Assembly (NCBI RefSeq): GCF_012927405.1 | Contig: NZ_JABBGM010000004.1 | Span: 124,001 to 188,000, forward strand | DNA length: 64,000 nucleotides | Reading direction: 5' to 3' | DNA from: Novosphingobium olei | GTDB taxonomy: Bacteria; Pseudomonadota; Alphaproteobacteria; Sphingomonadales; Sphingomonadaceae | Part shown: positions 1-10,765 of the stretch, piece by piece | Position numbering within the stretch: position 1 is the stretch's first letter | Layout: each line of letters begins with the position of its first letter | The notes under the pieces: model-generated | Databases searched by the model: none | The model's input: only the letters and a program-made list of their open reading frames with translations | Told to the model about the DNA's origin: nothing | Made by a program: the position numbers and the translations under genes

Positions 1-449
1 ACGCGCGCGTCAGAAATGTGTTAAGCGCTGTCGCGCTGCATTGACGGGGGCGGGGTCGGAGATTGGCCCTCCGTCCTTTCATCGCAATCGTCCCCTCGGA
101 TGGGGCACCTCCATGTTGGACCCGCAGGGCACAGGCGTGACGGGGAGCAAACGTTGGTGCTCACTCTGGACATTGAAAGCAGTCGTGCTTTCCCGATACG
201 CGCATCGGGCACCTTTTGCCGGTAGGGCGGAAAGGACCTGCCAAGCTAACGTCATATCAGCGAAGGCTGGCATCGCATCGGAACGCGCGCTCAGTCCGCC
301 TGACCAGTCAGTCCGGGTTTCAGCTTTGGCCGCTGCTCCATGACCGGACCATCGTATCACTTCGATAGCGATGCCAGCCTTCTGGCATGACGGCTGGGGG
401 GTGGTCCGGGGCAGCGCCGGCAAGCGCCAGACCAGCCCCGGCGCCCGCC
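1..449. other. Gene-free 449-bp stretch downstream of lepA
   Basis: I find no convincing gene here. Reading frames on both strands are short and have no recognisable motif. The only clear structure is a REP-like inverted repeat at 262-388, listed separately. The window starts inside this gap, so a gene further left could own its beginning. Confidence 0.5.
262..388. repeat. REP-like inverted repeat pair
   Basis: The 15-mer GAAGGCTGGCATCGC at 262-276 recurs as its exact reverse complement at 368-382, 91 bp apart. The right-hand unit is itself a perfect hairpin: ATGCCAG (371-377), loop CCTT, CTGGCAT (382-388). The left unit forms a weaker version of the same hairpin. Two inverted REP hairpins with a spacer are the usual form of BIME-type intergenic repeats. 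That it belongs to such a family is inferred from shape alone. Confidence 0.6.
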
Positions 450-2267
<1,818 letters not shown>

Positions 2268-2439
2268 GCCGCGCCCGTTAGCAGTGCTTCGCCAAGCTGT
2301 CATCTGCCCCGATTCCCGCGCGGGCAAACCATGCGGTCGCATTTTTTAATTGCTCAATTAACACAGATGTCGCAGCTTCACGTTCGAGGCCGCGCGCGAT
2401 TCCGCGTGGCTCAAGAACATGGCCAATGGGAGTGGCGGC

Positions 2440-3564
2440 ATGAATCTCGATTTCTCCGACGAGCAGAAAGCGCTCAAGGAACAGGTAAGGCGTTTCCTCG
2501 AGGACCGCGGCGGCGTTGCGCAGATGCGCGCCGTGCTGACGAGCGATGCCTCTTACGACAAGGATCTGTACAAGGGCTTGGCCGAACTCGGCGTGCTCGG
2601 CGCGGCGATCCCGGAAGAATTCGGCGGCGTCGGCCTGTCGCACCTCGACCTGTGCGTGGTGGCTGAAGAACTGGGCCGCGTGATCGCGCCGGTGCCGGTC
2701 GCCTCCTCGATCTACCTCGCCGCCGAATTCCTGCTGCAGGCGGGATCGCAGGCGCAGAAGGAGGCCTGGCTGCCCAAGCTGGCCGCGGGCGAGGCCATCG
2801 GCGCCTTCGCCCTGAACGAAGGCGAAGGCCGCATGGGGCCTGAAAAGATCAAGGCCAGCGTTTCGGGCGGCAAGCTCACCGGCACCAAGAGCCCGGTCGC
2901 CGATGGCGATTGCGCCGATGTCGCGATCGTGGCGGCGCGGTCGGAAAGCGGCGCGGTATCGCTCTACGTCGTCGATCTCAACGGCCCCGGCGTCGAGCGC
3001 CGCACGCTCAACTCGATTGACCCGAGCCGTGGGCAGGCGGTGCTGACGTTCAGCGGCGCGCCGGCCGAACTGCTCGGCGGCGAAGGCGATGGCTGGCACA
3101 TTGCGACGCAAGTGATGGATCGCGCGGCGATCCTGATGGCCTACGAACAATTGGGCGGTGCCGACCGCGCGCTGGAAATGGCGCGCGACTATGCGCTGGA
3201 GCGCATGGCGTTCGGGCGGCCGATCGGCTCGTTCCAGGCGATCAAGCACATGCTGGCCGACATGTACGTTTCGGCGACGCTCGCGCGCTCGAACTGCTAC
3301 TACGGCGCATGGGCGCTGGCTTCCGGCGCATCGGAACTGCCGGTTGCCGCTGCCACCGCGCGCGTATCGGCGAGCCAGGCCTTCCAGCATTGCGCCAAGA
3401 ACAACATCCAGGTGCACGGCGGCATGGGCTTCACGTTCGAATACGACTGCCACCTGTTCTATCGCCGCGCCAACGCCCTCGCGCTCGCGCTCGGTTCGGT
3501 TTCGACGTGGGAGGACATGCTGGTTGACCGCATGACCACCGGCAACGTCGCCGCTGCCGCCTGA
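2440..3564 (+). CDS. Acyl-CoA dehydrogenase, first of a tandem pair
   Basis: This is a 374-residue flavoprotein of the acyl-CoA dehydrogenase family, which introduces an alpha,beta double bond into acyl-CoA thioesters. The N-terminal helical domain (MNLDFSDEQKALK), middle beta domain and C-terminal helical domain are present. Near the C-terminus is the QVHGGMGFTFEYD stretch typical of FAD-binding ACADs. The classic catalytic E-G-G/T-x-x-E/Q loop seen in the next gene is absent here. I start at 2440, with GGGAG 7 nt upstream, rather than at the in-frame ATG 2419. The next gene is 23 bp downstream, so the two are probably one operon and may form a hetero-oligomer. The substrate is unknown. Confidence 0.88.
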   Translation: MNLDFSDEQKALKEQVRRFLEDRGGVAQMRAVLTSDASYDKDLYKGLAELGVLGAAIPEEFGGVGLSHLDLCVVAEELGRVIAPVPVASSIYLAAEFLLQAGSQAQKEAWLPKLAAGEAIGAFALNEGEGRMGPEKIKASVSGGKLTGTKSPVADGDCADVAIVAARSESGAVSLYVVDLNGPGVERRTLNSIDPSRGQAVLTFSGAPAELLGGEGDGWHIATQVMDRAAILMAYEQLGGADRALEMARDYALERMAFGRPIGSFQAIKHMLADMYVSATLARSNCYYGAWALASGASELPVAAATARVSASQAFQHCAKNNIQVHGGMGFTFEYDCHLFYRRANALALALGSVSTWEDMLVDRMTTGNVAAAA

Positions 3565-3587
3565 CCCCTTTCATTCGGAGAGCAAAC

Positions 3588-4859
3588 ATGGACTTCGAAG
3601 ATACCCCAGAAGAAGCCGCCTTCCGCGCCGAAGTGCGCAGCTGGATCGACGCCAACGCCCCCAAGCACCTTGAGGACCAGCTCAAGCGCGCCAACTTCGG
3701 CGACATGGGCGTGACCAGCGAGGACCCCATCCAGGCTTGCAAGTCGTGGCAGAAGAAGAAGGCCGAAGCCGGCTGGGCCTGCCTGCACTGGCCCAAGGAA
3801 TACGGCGGCGGCAACCGCACGCCGATGGAGCGCGTGATCTGGAACCAGGAAGAGGGCATCTTCCGCTCGCTCGGCGGGCTGTTCACGATCGGCCAGGGCA
3901 TGTGCGGGCCGACGGTGATGGCCTGGGCCGATGAAGAAACCAAGCGCCGCATGCTGCCCCCCCTCGCCTCGGGCGAGGAAGTGTGGTGCCAGCTGTTCTC
4001 CGAACCCGCCAGCGGGTCCGACCTTGCCGGTCTTCGCACCCGCGCGGTCAAGGCCGATGACGGTTCGGGCGACTGGATCGTCAACGGCCAGAAGATCTGG
4101 ACCAGCGGCGCGCAGAACTCCGACTGGGGCCTGCTGATCGCCCGCACCGACCCGGATGTGCCCAAGCACAAGGGCCTGACGATGTTCTTCCTGTCGATGA
4201 AGTCGCCGGGTGTCGAGGTTCGTCCAATCAAGCAGGCGAACGGCCAATCCTCGTTCAACGAAGTCTACTTCACGGACGTGCGCATCCCCGACAGCCAGCG
4301 CCTCGGCGCAGTGGGCCAGGGCTGGGAAGTCTCGCTGACCACGCTGATGAACGAGCGCCTGTCGATCGGTTCGGGCATGTCGACCGGGTTCCCGCAGCTT
4401 CTCTCGCTGTGCATGGACGTCGAAGTGGACGGCAAGCCGGCGGTGCAGGATTCGAACGTGCGTTCGAAGCTCGCGCAGTTCGCGGTTCGCGAGATGGGCC
4501 TCAAGTACACTGGCATGCGTGCCATCACCGCACTGTCGAAGGGCGAAACGCCGGGGCCGGAAAACTCGATCGGCAAGCTCGTCGCAGGCGCCACCATGCA
4601 GGACCTCGCGATGTTCGCGCTTGATCTGCAGGGCCAGTCGGGCGTGATCTGGGAAAAGGACGGCCCGCACGATGGCCGCTTCCAGGCGATCCTGATGCGC
4701 TCGCCCGCCACGCGCATCGAAGGCGGTTCGGACGAAATCCTGCGCAACATCATCGGCGAACGCGTGCTGGGGCTTCCGGGCGACATCCGCGTCGACAAGG
4801 ACGTGGCGTTCAAGGACATCCCGACCAGCGGCCGCAAGAAGGCTGCCGCCGCCGCCTGA
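3588..4859 (+). CDS. Acyl-CoA dehydrogenase, second of a tandem pair
   Basis: This 423-residue acyl-CoA dehydrogenase has all three domains. The substrate/FAD segment contains WCQLFSEPASGSDLAGL in the first third and QKIWTSGAQ in the middle domain. The C-terminal loop IEGGSDEI (from about residue 377) contains the glutamate that is the usual catalytic base in this family. GGAGAG lies just before the ATG. It follows the first dehydrogenase by 23 bp and ends in a strong hairpin terminator at 4885-4917, so the two genes probably form a bicistronic unit. Substrate specificity cannot be read from the sequence. Confidence 0.9.
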   Translation: MDFEDTPEEAAFRAEVRSWIDANAPKHLEDQLKRANFGDMGVTSEDPIQACKSWQKKKAEAGWACLHWPKEYGGGNRTPMERVIWNQEEGIFRSLGGLFTIGQGMCGPTVMAWADEETKRRMLPPLASGEEVWCQLFSEPASGSDLAGLRTRAVKADDGSGDWIVNGQKIWTSGAQNSDWGLLIARTDPDVPKHKGLTMFFLSMKSPGVEVRPIKQANGQSSFNEVYFTDVRIPDSQRLGAVGQGWEVSLTTLMNERLSIGSGMSTGFPQLLSLCMDVEVDGKPAVQDSNVRSKLAQFAVREMGLKYTGMRAITALSKGETPGPENSIGKLVAGATMQDLAMFALDLQGQSGVIWEKDGPHDGRFQAILMRSPATRIEGGSDEILRNIIGERVLGLPGDIRVDKDVAFKDIPTSGRKKAAAAA

Positions 4860-4884
4860 TAACGGCCGGGCACGAAAGAACGGA

Positions 4885-4917
4885 GGGCGCCCCGTGCGGA
4901 ACGGGGCGCCCTTCTTC
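4885..4917 (+). terminator. Rho-independent terminator after the acyl-CoA dehydrogenase pair
   Basis: A perfect 11-bp GC-rich stem (4885-4895 with 4901-4911) closes a 5-nt loop and is followed by TTCTT. It lies 25 bp after the stop codon of the second dehydrogenase. Confidence 0.8.
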
Positions 4918-4964
4918 GTGTGGCGCGTGTTGCAGCACATGCGATCCTGCGCCAAGGCGCCGCC

Positions 4965-5351
4965 ATGGAGCAGACCCCTTACGAACTCTTCGGCGGCGAA
5001 CCGACCGTGCGAGCGCTGTGCGCGCGGTTCTACGAGCTGATGGATACCTTGCCCGAGGCGCACGCGGTGCGCGCGGTCCATCCACCGTCACTGGCGAATG
5101 CCGAGGCAAAGCTCTACGATTACCTGACCGGCTGGCTCGGCGGACCGCCGCTCTATACCGACAAGTATGGCCACCCGCGGTTGCGCATGCGCCACTTCGT
5201 TGCCCCCATCGGCCGGGCCGAGATCGAAGGCTGGCTGCTCTGCTTCGGTCAGGCGTGGGGCGAAGTGATCGCGCCCTCGCCGCTTGCGGACGCGATCATG
5301 GCAAAGGTCGAAGCTCTTGCCTGGCACATGGGCAACCAGCCCGCAGTCTGA
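4965..5351 (+). CDS. Group II truncated hemoglobin
   Basis: This 128-residue protein has the two-on-two globin signatures of the HbO/YjbI group: PYELFGGE at the start, FYELMDTLPEAHAVRAVH for the B-E region, YLTGWLGGP in the middle, and HPRLRMRH with the likely proximal histidine. Such proteins bind O2, NO or peroxide and are usually linked to nitrosative or oxidative stress. The start at 4965 (MEQTPYELF) fits the family; the upstream in-frame ATG at 4920 lies at the foot of the preceding terminator and is unlikely. The gene converges with the GGDEF-EAL gene, 42 bp away. Confidence 0.88.
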   Translation: MEQTPYELFGGEPTVRALCARFYELMDTLPEAHAVRAVHPPSLANAEAKLYDYLTGWLGGPPLYTDKYGHPRLRMRHFVAPIGRAEIEGWLLCFGQAWGEVIAPSPLADAIMAKVEALAWHMGNQPAV

Positions 5352-5393
5352 CGGCCAGAAGTCTGCTGGCCCCAAGCCTCACTGGCGAAAGCA

Positions 5394-8066
5394 TCAGCCG
5401 ACCTTGCGCTGAGCCACTTCCTGCGGGACGCTGCGCAGCGTGACGGCGGCGATGCGGCCATCCTCGTCAAGTTCGAGCGGCATCGAGAATTCCACCCCGA
5501 GCCGGTCGTCGTTCGACCAGCGGCACGTGGCCGTGACCGGGTAGTTTTCCGACAGCAGCACGCGGAAGATCGTTCCGGGCGGCACGTTCCACAGCCCTTC
5601 GATCAGCGCGCCGGTGCGGCTGATGTTGCGCACGGTGCCATGATAGCGGTGCCCCGCGTGGTCGAGCACGACCTTGCGCAGCATCGTCTGGCGGCTGGCG
5701 CGTGCCGAACGCGGACCCTGCGCCACGGCGATCAGGCCCGAGGTCAGGCGCGATGCGGCGGCTTCGGCCGAAAGCGGGCGTTCGTAGATGTAGCCCTGCA
5801 CGTGGCTGCAGCCCAGAACGCGGATCAGGTCGAGCTCGTCGAGCGTTTCCACGCCCTCTGCCGTCGTTTCCATGCCCAGCGCTTCGGCCAGGCTGACGAT
5901 CGAGCCGATGATCGCCCCGTTGCGGCTGCCCGGCTGGGTCGCGCCGCGCACGAAGGACTGGTCGATCTTGATCTTGTCGAACGGCGCCTTCTTCAGATAG
6001 CCGAGCGAGGAGTAGCCGGTGCCGAAATCGTCGAGCGCCAGCCGCACGCCGACCGACTTGAGCGCGCGGAACATCGCCTCGGTGTCGGAATCGTCGTTGA
6101 GGAACACGCTCTCGGTGATCTCGAGCTCCAGTCGCTGCGGATCGACCTGCGCGTGGGCAAGCGCGCTGGTGACGATCGAGGGCAGCGAGGGATTGGCGAA
6201 CTGCAGCGGCGATACATTGACCGCGACGCGCACGTTGGTCGGCCACTTGGCCAGATCCTGGCACGCGGTGCGCAGCGCCCATTCGCCGATCGTGGCGATC
6301 AGGCCGGTATCCTCGGCAATCGGGATGAACTTGGCGGGCGAGATGAAGCCCTGCTCGGGATGGTGCCAGCGCAGCAGCGCCTCGAACCCGGTGATCCGTT
6401 CGGTCGCGGTCTGCACCACGGGCTGGTAATACAGCTCGAGCCCGCCATTGGCGACCGCATCGCGTAGCTCTTCTTCGAGCTGGCGGCGCTCTTCGGCATC
6501 GCTGTGCAGATCCGGCGCATAGAAGTGGTAGCGTCCGCGCCCGCCATCCTTGGCCGCATAGAGCGCAAGATCGGCGTTGCGGATCAGCGCTTCGCTGGTG
6601 ACGCCGTCATCGGGCGCGAGCGCGATGCCGACCGACGCGCCGATCATCACCCGGCTGCCGTCGATCGAATAGGGCTGCGAAAGCGCTTCGATCACCTGTG
6701 CCGCGATCGGCGCCAGCTTTTCGCGCTCGGTCTTGCCAGGCAGGATGACCTTGAATTCATCACCGCCGAGACGCCCGACCCGGCCGTGCTTGCCGATCAC
6801 GCGTTCCAGCCGCTGCGCCACCTGCTTGAGCAGGGCATCGCCCGCCGGGTGGCCCAGCGTATCGTTGACCTGCTTGAACCGGTCGAGATCGAGCAGGAAC
6901 ACGGCGCAGGCGCGGTGGCTGGCTTGCGGAGCGTTGAGGATCTTTTCCAGCGACTGCGACATGCGGAAGCGGTTCGACAGGCCGGTCAGCGAATCGAAGT
7001 GCGCGAGGCGGCTGGCGTGTTCCTGCGAGCGGCGCTTTTCGGTCAGGTCTGTACCCGAGCCGCGGAAACCCTGGAAGTTGTTGAACAGGTCGTAGGTCGG
7101 ACGGCCGGTGATCGACCACCAGCGTTCCTCGTTCTGCGTGGCGGCGCGAACCGCCAGGTCGGAAAAGCTCGACCGCGCGGAAAGGTGGAAGGCCAGCGTG
7201 CGCTCGCCCTCGCCCGACTGTTCGGCCAGGTTGAACAGTTCGGCCAGCGGACGACCGATCAGCTCCTCAACCTCGCGGCCGAGCGTGTCGGCCACGGGGC
7301 GCGAAAGATAGGTGATCTGGCCGCGGCGGTCGGTTTCCCAGAACCAGCCCTGCCCGGTCTCTTCATAGTCGGCGAGGATTTCCTGCGCGCGGGTCTGCAC
7401 GCGGGCTTCTTCCTGCACGCGCTCCTCGGTGCGCAAGTCGATCTCGCGCTGGCGCATGTAGGCAACGCCCGCGATCGCCAGGCCGATCAGCAGCGCAAGC
7501 AGGCCGCCCTGCGCGCTGACCACGCAGGTAACCCCCGACCACAGCGCGATCTGCGCCGCGAGCATGGCGGCGAGGCGCCCCGACTGGGTAACCGTGGTAA
7601 ACAGCGAAATGGTTACCAGAAGCGCAAGCGATTGATCCCACGCGATATGTCCACCGTTCGCCCACAGGCCGACGGCCGTGCCGTAGACGAACATCGGCAG
7701 GACCACGGCAAGCGCGAGACTTGCGGTGCGCACGGCAGTCGAAAGCCGCGCGGTCTGTTCGAGCCGCACGGCGAATCGACCGGCGAAGACGATGATCGCG
7801 GCGACCAGCGCCATCACCGGCGCGGTCCACGAGGTAAACGCTGCGTTGACGACCGCGAGCCCGGCAATTCCGGCGGCCATCGGCAAGGCCATGTGCGGCC
7901 ATTCGGGGCCGATCAGCGTGCGATTGCGACGATCGCCGAACAGGAAGACGTCTCCCGGCGGCACCGAGGCGGTGCGTTCGCGCCGCTTCTGGGTGCGGGC
8001 GAAATCACGGCCCGTCTGGGGCTTGGCAGGGAAATCGGCCATCACGACCGCCGGTTCATCGGACAT
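5394..8066 (-). CDS. Membrane GGDEF-EAL protein with C-terminal PilZ domain
   Basis: This 890-residue c-di-GMP enzyme has several hydrophobic segments (about 58-205), a PAS-like domain (225-345), and a GGDEF cyclase domain with intact GGDEF at 434-438. An EAL phosphodiesterase domain follows (530-775), with EALLR at 562, ELEITES at 647 and DDFGTGYSS at 679. A PilZ-like region (about 787-875) contains NISRTGALIEG. No RxxD inhibitory site precedes GGDEF. Key motifs of both catalytic domains look intact, so either or both activities are possible, and the PilZ part could sense the product. Start 8066 follows a GGGAA ribosome-binding site; the longer open frame upstream runs antisense through the neighbouring hydrolase gene. 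It is divergent from the hydrolase at 8202. Confidence 0.93.
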   Translation of the reverse strand: MSDEPAVVMADFPAKPQTGRDFARTQKRRERTASVPPGDVFLFGDRRNRTLIGPEWPHMALPMAAGIAGLAVVNAAFTSWTAPVMALVAAIIVFAGRFAVRLEQTARLSTAVRTASLALAVVLPMFVYGTAVGLWANGGHIAWDQSLALLVTISLFTTVTQSGRLAAMLAAQIALWSGVTCVVSAQGGLLALLIGLAIAGVAYMRQREIDLRTEERVQEEARVQTRAQEILADYEETGQGWFWETDRRGQITYLSRPVADTLGREVEELIGRPLAELFNLAEQSGEGERTLAFHLSARSSFSDLAVRAATQNEERWWSITGRPTYDLFNNFQGFRGSGTDLTEKRRSQEHASRLAHFDSLTGLSNRFRMSQSLEKILNAPQASHRACAVFLLDLDRFKQVNDTLGHPAGDALLKQVAQRLERVIGKHGRVGRLGGDEFKVILPGKTEREKLAPIAAQVIEALSQPYSIDGSRVMIGASVGIALAPDDGVTSEALIRNADLALYAAKDGGRGRYHFYAPDLHSDAEERRQLEEELRDAVANGGLELYYQPVVQTATERITGFEALLRWHHPEQGFISPAKFIPIAEDTGLIATIGEWALRTACQDLAKWPTNVRVAVNVSPLQFANPSLPSIVTSALAHAQVDPQRLELEITESVFLNDDSDTEAMFRALKSVGVRLALDDFGTGYSSLGYLKKAPFDKIKIDQSFVRGATQPGSRNGAIIGSIVSLAEALGMETTAEGVETLDELDLIRVLGCSHVQGYIYERPLSAEAAASRLTSGLIAVAQGPRSARASRQTMLRKVVLDHAGHRYHGTVRNISRTGALIEGLWNVPPGTIFRVLLSENYPVTATCRWSNDDRLGVEFSMPLELDEDGRIAAVTLRSVPQEVAQRKVG

Positions 8067-8201
8067 GGTTTCCCGATTGCCCCATTTGCTTTGAAAAAGG
8101 CTTAACGCGGACCTGAAACCACAGCCGGAACCTTGCGACTTTTGCCACCGGATCGAACCTGCTAGTCGCTCGCCCGACGGCGTCACGTTTGCGAGGGAAA
8201 A

Positions 8202-9026
8202 TTGGCTTCGACTGCGGCATTTTCGATGATCGGCGTTGCCGGGCGCAGGCTTCGCGTGGGCCAGTGGCATGCCGAACAGACCGGGGCCCGGCCGCTCGTC
8301 ATCCTCAACGGCATCGGCATGAACATCGAACTTCTCGAACCGATCGCGCGGGTGCTGACCGACCGTCGGATCATTGCGGTCGACATGCCCGGCATCGGTG
8401 GTTCGCCCGATCCGGTGTTCCCTTATACTATTCCCTGCATGGCGCTCGCGCTCGCCTCGCTGCTCGATCGCCTGCGCATCGAACAGGTCGATCTGCTCGG
8501 GATCAGCTGGGGCGGCGCGGTGGCCCAGCAGTTTGCCTTCCAGCATCGCGGCCGGCTCGGCAAGCTGGTGCTCGCCGCCACCGCCTCGGGCGGCGCGACG
8601 ATGGTGCCGGGCAACTTCGCCCTGCTCGGCAAGATGGCCGATCCGCGCGAATATACCGTCGAGAAGGCGCTGCGCCGCAACCTCGCCATGCTCTACAACG
8701 GGGGCGGATCGGCGCGCGTTTCGCTGAACGCCGCCAAGGCGCCATCGCCGCTCGGCTGGGCCTGCCAGATGACCGCGTTCGCCACGTGGACAAGCGTGCC
8801 GTTCCTGCCGCTGATCTCGGTGCCGACGCTGATCATGGCCGACGAGGAAGACCAGCTGATCCCGCCGACCAACTCGCACTTCCTGCACAATGCCATTCCC
8901 GGCAGCCGGCTCGAGATGTTCGAAGGCGGCGGCCACCTGTTCATGCTGTCGAAGTCGCACGAATTCGGCGAGAAGCTCACTGCTTTCCTCGACGAACGGC
9001 CGCACTACCCCAAGCGGGCCGCCTGA
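8202..9026 (+). CDS. Alpha/beta hydrolase, poly(3-hydroxyalkanoate) depolymerase-like
   Basis: This 274-residue alpha/beta-fold hydrolase resembles intracellular medium-chain PHA depolymerases (PhaZ). Visible features are the nucleophile elbow GISWGG (serine near residue 103), an acidic residue in the DEEDQLIPP segment, and the catalytic histidine in GGGHLFML. An oxyanion-hole-type ILNGIGMN lies near residue 35. The chosen TTG start at 8202 has GAGGG 5 nt upstream; an in-frame ATG at 8226 is the alternative. No phaC or phasin gene is visible, so the PHA role is only a family-level guess. Confidence 0.72.
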   Translation: MASTAAFSMIGVAGRRLRVGQWHAEQTGARPLVILNGIGMNIELLEPIARVLTDRRIIAVDMPGIGGSPDPVFPYTIPCMALALASLLDRLRIEQVDLLGISWGGAVAQQFAFQHRGRLGKLVLAATASGGATMVPGNFALLGKMADPREYTVEKALRRNLAMLYNGGGSARVSLNAAKAPSPLGWACQMTAFATWTSVPFLPLISVPTLIMADEEDQLIPPTNSHFLHNAIPGSRLEMFEGGGHLFMLSKSHEFGEKLTAFLDERPHYPKRAA

Positions 9027-9062
9027 CCCGCCTCAACGCTTTCCTTTTGCCGCCGGTCCGTC

Positions 9063-9329
9063 AGGCGGCGTGGACATATTCCACAGCGCCACGGCTGGAG
9101 GCAAAAAGCGCCAGCGCGAGAAGGCGAGGCGGAGCAATATCGGGAATATTGCGAGCCGAGCAGACGCTGCGATGGCGCTTTTTGGTCCAGCCCCTTCTGG
9201 GTTATCCTGTAAGAGGCCCCTGCGGCGTCGCTCAGCCTTGATGGAGGCCCACTCCACCTGCGGCCTCGCTCCTTGCCGGGGGCCTCTTACAGGGTAACCG
9301 TGGCGTTGCGGAAATTGTCCACGCCGCCT
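9063..9329. mobile_element. 267-bp MITE-like structured repeat, copy 1
   Basis: The 32-bp terminal inverted repeats (9063-9094 and 9298-9329) differ at 4 positions. Inside are nested hairpins. CAAAAAGCGCCA (9102-9113) pairs with TGGCGCTTTTTG (9173-9184). GCAATAT (9134-9140) pairs with ATATTGC (9146-9152). A 21-bp arm at 9200-9220 pairs with 9279-9299 with one G-T wobble. No open reading frame of note and no clear target-site duplication is seen. The second copy at 37304-37570 has the same length. A non-autonomous transposable element is the simplest reading; a structured RNA is the alternative. Confidence 0.82.
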
Positions 9330-9334
9330 AGCAT
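9306..9334 (+). promoter_or_regulatory. Possible outward promoter at the repeat's right end
   Basis: TTGCGG (9306-9311), a 17-nt spacer and TAGCAT (9329-9334) have sigma-70 spacing. The -10 box straddles the repeat boundary. A similar TTGCGT-N17-TAGGGG precedes rpsA. The downstream reductase gene begins 36 nt after the -10 box. This is inference from spacing only. Confidence 0.4.
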
Positions 9335-9370
9335 CTCCCGCAGAATCACAACAAACGCGCGGGAGAGCGC

Positions 9371-10675
9371 ATGCGTCACATCGCGATCATCGGTTCAGGA
9401 CCTGCCGGATACTACACCGCCGAAGCCGCCCAGAAGCAGTGGGGGGACGACGTCAAGGTCGATATCTTCGACCGCCTTCCCGTTCCCTACGGCCTGATCC
9501 GCACCGGTGTCGCGCCCGATCACCAGTCGATCAAGGGCGTCTCGCGCCGCTACGAACAGACCGCGCTGTCCGACAACGTGCGCTTCGTCGGCAACGTCAC
9601 CATCGGGCAGGACGTTTCAATAGAGGAATTGCAGGGTTTCTACGATGCGGTGGTGCTCGCCACCGGCGCGCCGCGCGATCGCGGGCTCGACCTGCCGGGC
9701 GACAACTTGCGCAACATCCACGGCAGCGCCGCCTTCGTCGGGTGGTACAACGGCCACCCCGAATTCGCCGCGCTCGATCCCGACCTGTCGGGCGAAACCG
9801 CAGTCGTCATCGGCATGGGCAACGTGGCGCTCGACGTCGCGCGGATCCTGTCCAAGACGCGCGAGGAATTCGCCGGCAGCGACATCGTCGGCCACGCGCT
9901 CGAAGCGCTCGTCGCCTCGAAGATCCGCCGTGTGGTCATCCTCGGCCGGCGCGGCCCTCACCAGATCATGATGACGCCCAAGGAACTTGGCGAACTGGGC
10001 CATCTTTCGCGCGCCGCGCCACGCGTCGATCCGGCGGACCTGCCCGATGTGGGTGAAGATGCGCTGCTCGAACCGGGCCTGCGCAAATCGGTCAACCACT
10101 TGCGCAGCTTCGCCGCGATCCCGGAAAGCCACCGCGCCGACGTCGACATCGAAGTGGAGTTCGATTTCTTCGCCGCTCCGCGCGCGCTGCTCGGCGATGG
10201 GCGGGTTGAGGCGATCGAAGTGGAGCGCACCCGCATCGAGGGCGGCCGCGCCGTCGGCACCGGCGAATTCTACGAAATTCCCGCCAGCCTCGTCGTCGCC
10301 TGCATCGGTTATCGCACCGCGCCGATTCCGGGCGTGCCGTTCGACGAGCGCGCCGGCCGCTTCGCCAACGACGAAGGGCGCATCCTGCCCGGCCTCTATT
10401 GCGTCGGCTGGGCGCGCCGTGGCCCATCCGGCACGATCGGCACCAACCGCCCCGATGGCTTCGCGGTGATCGAGAAGATCGCCGAGGACATGCCCGCCTT
10501 CGCCCACAAGGCGGGGCGCGAAGGGTTCGACGCGCTCGCGGCGCAGCGCGGGCTGGACGTCGTCACCTTCCGCGACTGGAAGCGGATCGAGGAAGCCGAA
10601 GCCGCCCGCGCCCGCGACGGCGCGCCGCGCGAAAAGTTCGTCGACGTGGCCGAGATGATCCGCGCGCGAGGTTGA
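9371..10675 (+). CDS. FAD-dependent ferredoxin/adrenodoxin reductase (FprA-type)
   Basis: This 434-residue flavoprotein should pass electrons between NADPH and a ferredoxin. It has the FAD-binding IIGSGPAGYYTAE at residues 5-17, the family motif VPYGLIRTGVAPDH near 38-51, and the NADPH-binding GMGNVALDVAR. Near the C-terminus is the GWARRGPSGTIGTNR segment typical of adrenodoxin-reductase-like enzymes. GGGAGAG precedes the ATG by a few bases. No ferredoxin gene is adjacent. Repeat copy 1 ends 41 nt upstream and may supply its promoter. Confidence 0.9.
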   Translation: MRHIAIIGSGPAGYYTAEAAQKQWGDDVKVDIFDRLPVPYGLIRTGVAPDHQSIKGVSRRYEQTALSDNVRFVGNVTIGQDVSIEELQGFYDAVVLATGAPRDRGLDLPGDNLRNIHGSAAFVGWYNGHPEFAALDPDLSGETAVVIGMGNVALDVARILSKTREEFAGSDIVGHALEALVASKIRRVVILGRRGPHQIMMTPKELGELGHLSRAAPRVDPADLPDVGEDALLEPGLRKSVNHLRSFAAIPESHRADVDIEVEFDFFAAPRALLGDGRVEAIEVERTRIEGGRAVGTGEFYEIPASLVVACIGYRTAPIPGVPFDERAGRFANDEGRILPGLYCVGWARRGPSGTIGTNRPDGFAVIEKIAEDMPAFAHKAGREGFDALAAQRGLDVVTFRDWKRIEEAEAARARDGAPREKFVDVAEMIRARG

Positions 10676-10765
10676 CCGGGCCGCAACCCTCTGCCTTAAT
10701 CGCTTAACTAAGTAAGGGGCGTGCGGCGACAGCTGCCGTTGCCAGGCGATTTAGGGAGAGAGGAA

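Larger units (their letters stand above)
9027..9370. other. Intergenic region occupied by repeat copy 1
   Basis: Of these 344 bp, 267 are the structured repeat at 9063-9329. Nothing else is seen except 36 bp after the hydrolase and a 41-bp leader before the reductase gene, which includes a GGGAGAG ribosome-binding site. Confidence 0.7.

Noticed and set aside
5353..5371. 6-bp hairpin between the globin and GGDEF genes as terminator
   Set aside because: The stem is short and neither strand has a T-run.
8067..9005. N-terminal extension of the GGDEF-EAL gene
   Set aside because: The upstream part is antisense to the hydrolase gene; a ribosome-binding site precedes the ATG at 8066.
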